Shown here in pieces: positions 31,243 to 42,129 of a stretch of 64,000 bases of DNA (the stretch's first letter is position 1; each line of letters starts with the position of its first letter). The notes under the pieces are model-generated. The model was not told the origin of the DNA and did no database searches. It saw nothing but the letters and a program-made list of their open reading frames with translations. The position numbers and the translations under genes were made by a program. The DNA is from Atriophallophorus winterbourni (taxonomy: Eukaryota > Platyhelminthes > Trematoda > Plagiorchiida > Microphallidae), in NCBI GenBank assembly GCA_013407085.1, contig JACCGJ010000601.1, forward strand, positions 62,001 through 126,000. The letters are read 5' to 3'.

Positions 31243-33174
31243 TTAAGGAGAGTATTCAGGAAACAACTTACCCCAGTTGCGGTCCAAACCCTGCTTAAAA
31301 CTAGACACGGTACTGCAGGATATAAGTTCTTCTGGAAGAATGTTCCAGAAGTTAACAACCCTAAGGCTGAAAAAGTGTTTCCTGGAGTCTAGCCGACATC
31401 GTTTCTTAGCAATTTTAAGTGAGTGGCCCCGGGTGCCCAGCTCGGGGCTTAAGGTAAAGAAGTCGTTCATTTGCACGCCACTCAAACCCTTCAAGATCCT
31501 GAAGGTTTCTATTAAGTCACCTCTTAAACGACGCCGCCTAAGGGAGAAAAGATCGAGAGACATTAGGCGCACAGCGTACGGTTTCCCTCGCTGACCTTCA
31601 ATCATGCGAGTTGCGAGGCGCTGTACGCTTTCAAGTCGAAGGATGTCCTTTTTGTAGTGAGGACACCACGCCTGAACACAGTATTCAAGATGCGGCCGAA
31701 CTAATGCCTTGTACAGTGGCAGGAATACATCGGGTCTTCTGCTCGATAGCACTGATTTCAGCCGAAAAAGTACCTTGCGTGCACGCTGAGCCGCAGCGGC
31801 ACATTGATCCTCCCATTTGAAGTCAGCCCTAACCAGTACACCCAAATCCTTAACACACTGTGTGGCGTTAACACTGAGGGAATTCCCCGCCACCTGGACC
31901 GAAATCTTATCAACCAGTGTTGACAAGAGTTGGCTCTTATTTAAGTTCAGTGGGAGATCCCACTGGTATGACCAGTTTATGACCCGCTCAAGGTCGTGCA
32001 TCAAGGTATCTTCATCCGTTGATCCGATGAATTTCACATCATCCGCGAAAATGAAGCATGGGCACTTCAATTCAGAGGACAAGTCATCGATGAAAATCAG
32101 GAATAGAAGAGGGCCAAGTACCGAACTTTGGGGTACACCACTGATCACGTCGGTTTGATTCGACAGCGTACATCCTACTCTCACTCGGAATGTCCTACCT
32201 GTAAGGAAGGCCTTTATCCAAGCAAGTAGACTACCCCGTATGCCTTTGGCTGCAAGCTCAATCTCTAGAAGGCGGTGATTTACGGAATCGAAAGCCTTGC
32301 TGAAGTCTAGGTAGAGGGCTTCGACAGGCTTCCCTTCATCCATCCTTTTAGTGGCAGTATTGAGAAAGCTAAGGAGGTTAGTCAGACAGGATCTACCCTT
32401 AAGAAATCCATGCTGAGTTACACTCAACAGAGAATGCCGACAAAGATGCTGACAGATTTTATCACGCAGCAGTTTTTCCATTACTTTCGAGACGGTGCTG
32501 GTCAGGCTGACCGGTCTATAGTTACCAACAGTTGACCTGCAACCGCCTTTGTGTATTGGCACGACTATGGCTTCCCTCCACTTACTGGGAACAACTCCTA
32601 GTTGCAGGCATGAATTAAAGAGCTGGCAAAACGGTTCGGCAAGCACTGAGGCAAGATTTTTAAGCATAATTGAGTAGATGCCGTCCGGTCCCTCAGATTT
32701 GTTGACCCGAACATGGATAAGTGCGTCAAACACCTCAGCCTCATTGAAGGACAACTCATCTAATACATGGACACCAGGTGTCAGGTTAAGCAGACCTGAC
32801 GGTGCGTTTGAAGAATTATCCCGTCGTTGAACGCTACTGAAAAACCCTGAGAAGGCAGTCGCCTTAGACAGGTCGGTATCGGCAACTTTTCCGTCCTCCA
32901 GTTTCAAATCCCCTATGTTTTCCCTAGTTTTTCCTTTTGACTGTGCGTAGCTATAAAACCTTTTCGGGTTGGATTTAGCATCCCTAGCTAGAGATAACTC
33001 AAAATGCTGTTTGAGCACACGTTGTAATTTAACACAGGCATTCCGAGCGGTTTTGTAGCGGGCCCAAGAACCAGAAGTAAGGGATAGCTTATATTGCCGC
33101 CATAGACGATCCCGTTTACGGGTAGACCTACGGACTCGAGGAGACCACCAGGGTGGCCTTCGATGCCTTCTCAC
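31243..33174 (-). CDS. CR1 reverse transcriptase, 643-codon open frame
   Basis: The longest open frame in the window. It starts inside ORF2 in the linker after the endonuclease and includes the full RT: VPIHKGGCRSTVGNYRPVSL, GFLKGRSCLTNLLSF, LDFSKAFDSVNH, SGVPQSSVLGPLLF (one Gly to Ser) and IFADDVKFIGS. The C-terminal domain ends LFPEYSP. The frame is closed upstream near 33175, so the endonuclease at 33265-34245 is not joined to it. Confidence 0.85.
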   Translation of the reverse strand: MRRHRRPPWWSPRVRRSTRKRDRLWRQYKLSLTSGSWARYKTARNACVKLQRVLKQHFELSLARDAKSNPKRFYSYAQSKGKTRENIGDLKLEDGKVADTDLSKATAFSGFFSSVQRRDNSSNAPSGLLNLTPGVHVLDELSFNEAEVFDALIHVRVNKSEGPDGIYSIMLKNLASVLAEPFCQLFNSCLQLGVVPSKWREAIVVPIHKGGCRSTVGNYRPVSLTSTVSKVMEKLLRDKICQHLCRHSLLSVTQHGFLKGRSCLTNLLSFLNTATKRMDEGKPVEALYLDFSKAFDSVNHRLLEIELAAKGIRGSLLAWIKAFLTGRTFRVRVGCTLSNQTDVISGVPQSSVLGPLLFLIFIDDLSSELKCPCFIFADDVKFIGSTDEDTLMHDLERVINWSYQWDLPLNLNKSQLLSTLVDKISVQVAGNSLSVNATQCVKDLGVLVRADFKWEDQCAAAAQRARKVLFRLKSVLSSRRPDVFLPLYKALVRPHLEYCVQAWCPHYKKDILRLESVQRLATRMIEGQRGKPYAVRLMSLDLFSLRRRRLRGDLIETFRILKGLSGVQMNDFFTLSPELGTRGHSLKIAKKRCRLDSRKHFFSLRVVNFWNILPEELISCSTVSSFKQGLDRNWGKLFPEYSP

Positions 33175-33264
33175 ACACTGCAGCGGAGCGTGCTCGTCTT
33201 GTAACTCGTTTAAATACTTAGAAATTCTATCCCAGTTTTCATTTACATTTGAATCGCTAGATAA

Positions 33265-34245
33265 CTAAAGGAAAGATTTTGAAGTCTGCAAGAGTAAACC
33301 CCAGTCAACACGCTTAAAATTGCGTCTAGGACGAGAGAAAGGTTTGCGAAAACGCAATATCGCTTCGAAGCTTATCATTACGTGATCACTTTTGCCGAGC
33401 GGCGGTAGGTACTTTGAATGACTAATGGCTTCTAGCTGGGACGACAATATCACGTCAAGAGTGGACGGAGTGCATCCATGGCGAAACCATGTAGGATCAT
33501 TGACATGTTGGTGCAGCGCATGATTATGGAGTCATTCGAGAAAGTTGTCAGATTGCTGGGTGACTAGACCAGTGGGGACAGGCCAATCTGTGTCTGGGAG
33601 GTTGAAATCACCCAAGATAAATACACTGTGAAGTGAGTGAAACAAACCGTCGAGTGTCTCAATAAGCTGCGTAAACTCCTGTATGGTTGCACAGGGCGTG
33701 AGGTGAACACAAGCAATCGCCAGTGCTGACTTGTAGCAAGTCAGGACACTAGTAACAACTTGAACATTTTCAATAGCGAGTGATAACCCTGGATCCGTAT
33801 TGTATAGACCATATTCAAGGAAAAGAGCCACGCCTCTGCCTCTTCTATCGCCGGGTCTATCGCATCTGATGACAAGATACTGTTCGCTGATACTAGCTGG
33901 CACAACATCAACCGCAGACAGCCAGGTTTCAGACAGCGCTATAACCCTCGAGTGTAGCTCGGCTACACGGAGAGAAAGTTCAGACCACTTATTTCTTATG
34001 CTGCACACATTAGCGTACAACACAGTGGCACTTGATACGCGCGCTTCTAAGCTGAGTCGTGCTTTGCCCTCGGTCGAAGCATTCGGCGAAGCTGCACGTT
34101 TTTTTAGCGTACTGCTCAATGCAGGAGAAGCAATATCGTGTGCAACTTGCACGACGGTAATGGAACGTTGCCTAACTATTAGGCCCTCATTTATAACATG
34201 GGAGCTGCAACTAGAAAGGCTTGACTGACTTCCTACGTCATTCAA
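33265..34245 (-). pseudogene. CR1 endonuclease of array member 2, broken
   Basis: Frames 34245-33532 and 33453-33265. ANVCSIRNKWSEL, LSETWLSAVD, ILGDFNLPDTDW and GKSDHVMISFE mark the apurinic-type endonuclease. A stop or frameshift near 33530 separates the halves. Confidence 0.75.
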
Positions 34246-34314
34246 GCTAATGGAACGTTGCCTGACTATTGAGCCCTTATTTATAACACGGGAGCTGCCA
34301 CTAGAAAGGCTTGA

Positions 34315-35468
34315 CTAATTTCCTTCTTCATTCAAGCTAAGCAGATTATCGTGCGCACCTGATAGCAAGATCAAAGGTGATGCACGCTCCGGTACGGTCG
34401 TTGTTGATGCAGTGGCGATCAGCTTCGCTTCAAGGGGAGCGGGTGACCCTACAGCTAAGTTAATCCCAGTCGGAGCTACATTGTACTGCCTCCTATCGAA
34501 AGGAGGGTTGTCAGGCTCCACTTGGAGTGTGTATGAAGTGAAGTTAGTTATCTGTCCCGCCTTAGAAAAAACACATCGCGATCTGCCTGAAATTTGAAAT
34601 CGACTAGGATCGGTCGAGGCCGGTTGTCCACCTTCCATCTACCCACACGATGAACTCGCACTGTGGGCGTGGAAGGCTTCATCCCAACCATGCAAAAGAG
34701 ATCGTGGATACACCTGCGGTCCAAATATCATAGAGATTTGGATTCCTTGATGAAGGGCTCGGCACGATTGAAAACTAGAACATTACGAGTTCTATTTTTT
34801 TGAGCCGAAGATGGGCCATGTAACGATTCAATTTTTTTCCGAAGACTGTTCAGCTCCAGAATAATTTGATCCATGGCGTTTGAACCGACAACATTTGTAT
34901 GTTGCTTTCCATTTTTACCGGAATTGGTAGTCTTAGCCTGCCTTCTTGGCGTGCCTGCTGTATTGGACACCATTCGTGAAGGTAGTCTAAGATTAGTAGG
35001 TGATTGTTTGACCAGTGTGACGTTAGCGTCGGTTAGTGGTGGTATAGAGCCCATGAACACCCGCCTTTTAGAACGCTTAGGTTTATTTTTTGCCTTGACA
35101 GTGTTGGATGGCACGGGAGGGCGGGATAACTGGTTAGAATCTTTGGCCTTGTTAACCGCCGAAGTCCGCCCAGGGACTAAATTGGACCGCGCGAGTGATG
35201 TATAAGTTCGGTCGGACACGGATTCCGACGCACTAGCTAGCGTCACACTAGGTCGCCGTTCGTGGTACACAAATGCGGCTTCAGTGGCAGCCTTGTGACA
35301 ATCACTGCAATACCACGGAAGCCAGCGGAATTTCGCATAAAGCCCATAGTGGGATTTATGTATAGCTGAGCAGCCAGGGTGAGCCCAACGCTTGCAAGCA
35401 TTGCACTCAATACCTTTGGCTACTTTTTTGCCACATTTGGCGATAATACAAACCGTTTTATTATTCAT
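34315..35468 (-). pseudogene. CR1 ORF1 of array member 2 with complete PHD finger
   Basis: Frame 35468-34728 starts MNNKTVCIIAKCGKKVAKGI. It has all eight C4HC3 ligands: Cys7, Cys12, Cys22, Cys25, His30, Cys33, Cys54 and Cys57. A basic linker and the helical DQIILELNSLRKKIESL follow, then VLVFNRAEPFI and a stop. The RRM-like rest continues in other frames to 34315. Confidence 0.75.
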
Positions 35469-36045
35469 AGTTGAAAAATGCTAAAACACGGTTATGCAAG
35501 ATAAAAACGGAATACTGACTTTATTACGGAAGTAATTAATCAGCAAGAGGTGCAATAATGAATTGTGTTCAAACTTTCGAAAATAAGTAAAATAGAGTTT
35601 CTATTTTACAGTACAACTGTGAAACGGTGAAAATTCGTAAAAGTTTGTCACTGAGCGTGGCAAATGCAACAAAGTTGAACGTACCGCCAAAGTTCAGTTC
35701 AGTTCAGTTCAGTTGCACAGGACAGTAATTGGCGAACGAGCCAATCGAGCGTCCGGAATTTCTTTCGGTGGAAAGATGCAGAGAAGCAACTACCACGGCC
35801 AAAGCGTTTATTCTTATTGTGATTTTGATATCCTCGTCGATCGCGATGCCAATGGGATTATCCGGGTTGTATTTAGGAAGCACCACGTTATGAATGATGC
35901 TGGAAAAATAAGAATACATTTCTCCTCACCAGTACGTTGAGAGGCCAGCTGAAGAAGAGTTGTGTAATAAACAAACAGAACTTTAGCATTTACTTACATA
36001 CCGAACAACGATAAGAATGGTAAACAACCTAATCTTGTATAAAAA

Positions 36046-38857
36046 TTAGGGGGAGAATTCAGGAAAAAGCTTACCCCAGATGCGTTCCAAACCGTTCATA
36101 AAACTTGCGACAGAACTGCAGGATATAAGTTCTTCTGGAAGCCAGTTCCAGAAATTTACCACCCTGAGGCTGAAAAAGTTTTTTCTGGAGTCTAGTCTAC
36201 ATCGCTCCTTAGCAAGTTTGAGTGAATGGCCCCATAGGCCCAGATCAGGACTTAAGGCAAAGAAGTCGGTCATGATAACGCCACTTAACCCCTTCAAAAT
36301 CTTAAAGATTTCAATTGAGTCACCTCTCAAATGACGGCGCGTAAGTAAAAAAAGATCTAGGGACTTCAGGCGTGCAGCGTAAGGTTTCCCTCGCTGACCC
36401 TCAATCATGCGAGTTGCGAGACGCTGTACGCTTTCGAGTTGAACGATATCCTTCTTGTAGTAAAGACACCACGCCTGGACACAATATTCTAAATGCGGCC
36501 CAACTAATGCCTTGTAAAGGGGCAGGAATACATCGGGTCTTCTGCTGGATAACACGGATCTCAGCCGAAAGAGAACTTTGCGAGCACGTTGAGCTGCAGC
36601 GGCGCATTAGTCCTCCCATTTTAAGTCAGTCCTAACTATTACTCCTAAATCCTTAACACGCTGTGTGGCGCTAACTGTGAGAGAATTGCCCGACACCTGA
36701 GCTTAAATCTTATGAACCAGTGCTGACAAGAGTGGGCTCTTATTAAGGTTAAGTGGGAGGTCCCACTGGTGTGACCAGTTTATGACCCGTTCAAAGTCGT
36801 GCATCAAGGTATCTTCGTCCGTTGATCCGATGAATTTCACATCATCCGCAAAAATGAAGCATGGGCACTTCAATGCAGAGGACAAGTCATCGATGAAAAT
36901 CAGGAATAGAAGAGGACCAATTACCGAACCTTGAGGTACACCACTGATCACGTCGGTTTGATTCGACAGCGTAGATCCTACCCTAACTCGGAATGTCCTA
37001 CCTGTTAGGAAGGCCTTTATCCAAGCAAGTAGACTACCCCGTATGCCTTTGGATGCAAGCTCAATCTCTAGAAGGCGGTGATTTACGGAATCAAAAGCCT
37101 TGCTGAAGTCTAGGTAGAGGGCTTCGACAGGCTTCCCTTCATCCATCCTTTTAGTGGCAGTATTGAGAAAACTAAGATGGTTTGTCAGGTATGATCTACG
37201 TTTAAGAAATCCATGCTGAGTTACACTCAGTAGGGACTGCCGACAAAGATGCTGAGAGATTTTGTCACGCAGCAGTTTTTCCATTACTTTCGAGGCGATT
37301 CTAGTCAGGCTGACAGGCCTATAGTTACCAACCTTTGAGCTGCAACAACCCTTGTGTATTGGCACGATTATAGCTTCTTTCCACTCACTAGGAACCACCC
37401 TTATGTTCAAGCATGAATTGAAGAGCTTGCATAAGGATTATGTAAGCACTGGGACAAGATTCGTTATCATAATCGAGGGGATACCGTCTGGTTCCTCAGC
37501 TCTTTTGACACGAACATGGATAAGTGCTTCATACACCTCGGATTCCATAAAGGACAACTCATATAGTGCAGGAGCGCCAGGTAGTAGATTAAACGAGCTA
37601 GACGGAGCAATTAAAGAATTATCACGTCTCTGAACGCCACTGAAGAACCAAGAGAAGGCACTCGCCTTAGACAGGTCGGTATCGGCTAATTTTCCGTCCT
37701 CCAGATTTAAATCTCCAATATTTTCCCTGGTTTTTCCTTTCAATTGAGCGTAGCTATAAAATCTTTTGGGATTGGATTTAGCATCCCTAGCTAAGGATAA
37801 CTCAAACTCCTGTTTGAGCAAACGCTGTATTTTAACACAAGTGTTCCGAGCGGTTTTGTATCGCACCCAAGAACCAGAAGTAAGAGATAGCTTATATGGC
37901 CGCCATAAACGATCTCGTTTACGGGTAGACCGACGAACTCGAGGAATCCACCAGGGTGGCCTTCGATGCCTTCTCACACACTGCAGCGGAGCGTGCTTGT
38001 CTTGTAACTTCTTAAGATACTTACAAATTCTATCCCAGTTTTCACTTACATTGATGTACTTATTCATGAAAGCAAATGATCATGCATGGCATGACTTGGT
38101 GTATCCAAGAATATACACTATTATTATTATTATTAATAAAATCGTTAGAGAACTGAGAGAAAGATTTTGAAGTCTGTAGAAGAAAATCTCAGTCTACAAG
38201 CGTAAACTTTTGTCTAGGGCGAGTAGTAGGTTCGTGAAACCGCAGTACCGTTTCGAAGCTTATCATTACGTGATCGCTTTTGCCGATCGGTGGTAGGTAT
38301 TTTAAAAATCAAACGGCTTCGGGCTGGGACGACAATACTTGGTCGAGAGTGGATGGAGTACATCCATTACGAAACCTCGTAGGATCACTCACACGCTGAT
38401 GCAGCGCATGATCATGGAGCCATTCGAGAAACATTTCGGATTGCTTGGTGAATAAACCTACAGCGACGGCCCAATTTATGTCCGGGAGGTTGAAATCACC
38501 TAAGATGCGTGCGCTGGGAGCTGATTGAAACAACCTGTCGAGCGTCTCAATCAGCTGTGTAATCTCCTGCTGGGCTGCACTGGATGTGAGGTAGACACAA
38601 GCAGTTGCGAGGACTAACTTGTAGCAAGTCAGGATACACGTAACAACGTGGACGTTTTCACTGGTTAGGGATATACCCGTTACTGTATTGTGCAAGCCAT
38701 ACTCTAGGAGGAATGCAACGCCACCGCCTCTCCTGTCGCCAGGTCTATCGCATCTAATGACGAGATACTGCTCGCTGATGTTTATTGGCACATCGTCAAG
38801 CGCGGACAGCCAGGTCTCAGGAAGTGCTATAACCCCGGGGATGCAACTCAGCCACAC
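36046..38857 (-). pseudogene. CR1 ORF2 of array member 3
   Basis: Endonuclease pieces LPETWLSALDDV, ILGDFNLPDINW and TRFRNGCTPSTLDQVL are followed by the linker frame 38067-37438, RT 37410-36703 and post-RT 36555-36046 ending LFPEFSP. There are at least four frame breaks. Confidence 0.75.
38065..38150 (+). repeat. Short ATT-tailed insertion inside CR1
   Basis: GATCATGCATGGCATGACTT..CCAAGAATATACACTATTATT is absent from the homologous position of array member 2 (about 33.24 kb). It matches a sequence at 23.64 kb. Confidence 0.55.
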
Positions 38858-38941
38858 GAAGAGAGAGGTCAGCCCACTTATTCCTTATGCTGCACACATT
38901 AGCGTACAGCACTATGGCGCTGGCTTTGCGTGCTTCTGAAA

Positions 38942-40272
38942 CTAACCCAGCTTGGCCCTCGGTCGAAGCACCCGAGGGAGGTGCACGTTTTCTGGCGTGC
39001 TACTTAAAGCAGGAGTATCTGGTTCAGCAACCTTTTGCATGGATGTTACGGACCGTTGACTGAGGATTGAGGCCGCCTCTATCGAAAAGCAACAACTAGA
39101 GAAATTTGCTTGGCTCTCATCTTTATTTTTGATAAACGCGTCAACATCGTCTAATCCGGACAGCCAGACTCGTAGCGATGAGCTTTTCGGTAAGATCATA
39201 ACTGATTCACTAGCGCTGCGGTTTGCATCAGACTTACGGATAGCAGATGTCCTCAAAGCGAGGTTTCTCCTATGTGGAGCGGAAGGGTTTTGTCTAATAA
39301 TAGATGGAGGGTTGTCTGGCTTAACCTGAAGCTTGTCTAGAGTTGTTGTGGCGATGTATTCAACCCTAGACAATAACGCATCCTGAACCGCCTGGTATTT
39401 GAATTCTACCAGTATTGGCCTAGGGCGGTTATCCATCTTCCATCTCCCTACACGGTGAACTCGCACTGTTAGAGTTGAAGGCTTCAGACCTACCATCCGG
39501 ATAAGATCGCTGATGCATCTGCGATCAAAATCTCTCCGACTTTTTGATTCCCTAATAAAAGGCACCGCTCGGTTAAAAACTAGAACATTTCGGGTTCTAG
39601 TTTTTGAAGAATAATAAGAATTGCCGTTCAGTGAATCAACTTGCTTACGCAAACCGTTTAATTTCTGGATAATTTTATCCAGCTCGGGTGAGCCAGCAAC
39701 ATTTCCATGTTGCCTTCGTTGAGTATGGGCTTTACCGTTCTTATACGTTTTTTCGGAGTTTTGGCTACGTTTACGACCTTCATAGAGAAAGCTTGCTTTG
39801 AAGGATTAGGTGACTGGATAGCTACGTCCACATTCTCAGGGGATGCCATTTTTATCGCCTTTTTGAAAGCACGCTTTCTTGAAGTACTGGCTCTATTTAC
39901 CACCTTAGGAGAGGTAGCTTGCTTAGAAGAACGTTACAGCCCGCTAGATTTGTGCGCTATAGCGTTGCCTGCTGTAGTCTCAGAACTTATATTTGCTCTC
40001 ACCACAGATGCATACGTTTGGGCGGCTGCAAAATCTGACGAGCTTCGCGACGTCACGCTATTCCTTTGCTTTTGGCAAGCGACGTCAGTGGCAGCCTCAT
40101 GACAGCCGGTACAATATCACTGCAACCAGCGGTATTTTGCATGAATCCCGTAGTGAGATTTATGTATGCCTGAGCAGCTAGGGTCAGCCCAACGCTTGCA
40201 AGGTGTGCACTCGATGCCCTTAGCCACCATTTTGCCACATTTTCCGTTGAGGCGGGTATTTTTTGAACTCAT
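38942..40272 (-). pseudogene. CR1 ORF1 of array member 3
   Basis: PHD finger with CGKMVAKGIEC, CKRWADPSCSGIHK (His of the finger replaced by Asp), then basic linker and RRM-like part (VLVFNRAVPFI, RPRPILVEFKY at 39652-38942). Several frameshifts. Confidence 0.7.
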
Positions 40273-40477
40273 ATATATCAGTAAAAGGTATGAGTAATGA
40301 AAGTTCACTAGAAAATTACAAGCTGATTTTATTATTGGCGTAATTAATCAGAAAAAAATCGATAATATAGTAAAATAGTTATTCTATTTAACTGCAAATT
40401 CAAAGAATAGCAAAAATTCGTAATGATATTAATCGGAGCGTGGGAAATACAATCAAGTTTAACGTACCGCGCGTCAG

Positions 40478-41985
40478 TTTAGTTCAGTTCGCACAGGACA
40501 GTATGTGGCTAACAAGCCAATCGAGCGTCCAGAATTTCTTTCGGTGGAAAGCTGCAGAGAAGCACCCACCACTGCCAAAACGTTTATTCTTCTTGTCTAT
40601 TTGAAATCTTCGAGTATCGCGGAGCCAATAGATTATCCGGGTTGAACTTAGGAAGCACCGCGTTACAGCCGATGCTGGAAAAAGAAAGAGCAGTTTCTCT
40701 TCACCAGCACGGTGAGAGGTCAGCTAAAGTAGCATTGTGTATAATGAAAAATAAAAAAACACAGAGAACTCTAGCCCTCACTTTATTTACGGGATAACGC
40801 TAAAAGATGAAATACCTAAGCTTGTATAGCAATTAAGGAGAGTATTCAGGAAAAAAACACCCCAGTTGCGGTCCAAACCCTGTTTAAAACTAGACACGGT
40901 ACTGCAGGATATAAGTTCTTCTGGAAGAATGTTCCAGAAGTTAACAACCCTAAGGCTGAAAAAGTGTTTCCCGGAGTCTAGCCGACATCGTTTCTTAGCA
41001 ATTTTAAGTCAGTGGCCCCGGGTGCCCAGCTCGGGGCTTAAGGTAAAGAAGTCGTTGATTTGCACGCCACACAAACCCTTCAAGATCTTGAATGTTTCTA
41101 TCAAGTCACCTCTTAAACGATGGCGCCTAAGGGAGAAAAAATTTAGAGACATTAGGCACACAGCGTACGGTTTCCCTCGCTGACCTTCAATCATGCTAGT
41201 TGGGAGGCGATGTACGCTTTCAAGTCGAAGGATGTCCTTCTTGTAGTAAGGGCACCACAATATTATAAATGCGGCCGAAATAATGCCTTGTAAAGGAACA
41301 GGAATACATGGGGTTTTCTTCTGGATAACACGGATCTCAGCCTTAAGAGCACCTTGCGAGCACGTTGAGCTGCAGCAGCGCATTGGTCCTCCCATTTGAA
41401 GTCAGCCCTAAGCAGTACTCTCAAATCCTTGACACGCTGTCGTTAACACTGAGGGAATTCCCAGCTACCTGGACCGAAATCTTATCAACCAAGAGTTGAT
41501 TCTTATTTAGGTTCAGTGAGAGATCCCACTGGTATGACCAGTTTATGACCCGTTCAAGGTCGTGCATCAAGGTATCTTCATCCGTTGATCCGATGAACTT
41601 CACATTATCCGCGAAAATGAAGCCTAGACACTTCAAGGCATGCGACAAGTCATCAATTAGAATTAGGAATGGAAGAGGATCGAGTAGCGAACCTCGAGGG
41701 ACCCCACTGATCACGTCGGTTTGGCTAGACAAATTGGATCCAACCAGAACTCTGCCTGTCCTACATGTAAAGATTGCTTTTATCCAAGCATGTAGACTAC
41801 CTGGTATGCCTTTTGTTGCTAGCTTGATCTCTAGAATGGCGGTGACTCACGGAATCAAAAGCCTCGCTAAAATCTAAGTACGGGGCACGACTGGCTTTTC
41901 TTCATCCAACATTTAAGTTGCAGTATCGAGAAAACTAGGAATGTTAGTCAGACAGAATCTACCCTTGAGAAATCCATGTTGAGTT
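40478..41985 (-). mobile_element. 5'-truncated CR1 copy (array member 4)
   Basis: RT from GFLKGRFCLT (about 41985) on, with FADNVKFIGSTDEDTL (catalytic FADD changed to FADN). The post-RT frame 41395-41009 and the 3' UTR with degenerate TTCAG tail (40478-40495) follow. The tail abuts the leader of array member 3. Confidence 0.75.
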
Positions 41986-42129
41986 ATTTTCGAGTTCATC
42001 TTCTTCTTCATCTTCTTGATAGACGACAGGGGTTCAAGCTCTTGTAAGCCGCATCTCTTTATATCAGCAACATAGTACAGGAGAACCTCAGTTGGAGAAA
42101 TCCTGTCCAGTTTTGTTCAGCTTCGCCGT

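Larger units (their letters stand above)
30878..35690 (-). mobile_element. CR1 copy, full length with few breaks (array member 2)
   Basis: 5' leader about 35690-35469, ORF1 from 35468, ORF2 to 31243, 3' UTR, and the (CTGAA)n tail at 30878-30902. The tail abuts the leader of array member 1. Confidence 0.85.
35692..40475 (-). mobile_element. CR1 copy, full length but frameshifted (array member 3)
   Basis: Leader 40475-40273, ORF1 from 40272 (MSSKNTRLNGKCGKMV), endonuclease 38857-38309, RT 37410-36703, C-terminal part 36555-36046, and 3' UTR with (CTGAA)n tail at 35692-35714. A short ATT-tailed insertion lies at about 38065-38150. The RT retains LDFSKAFDSVNH and IFADDVKFIGS. Confidence 0.8.
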
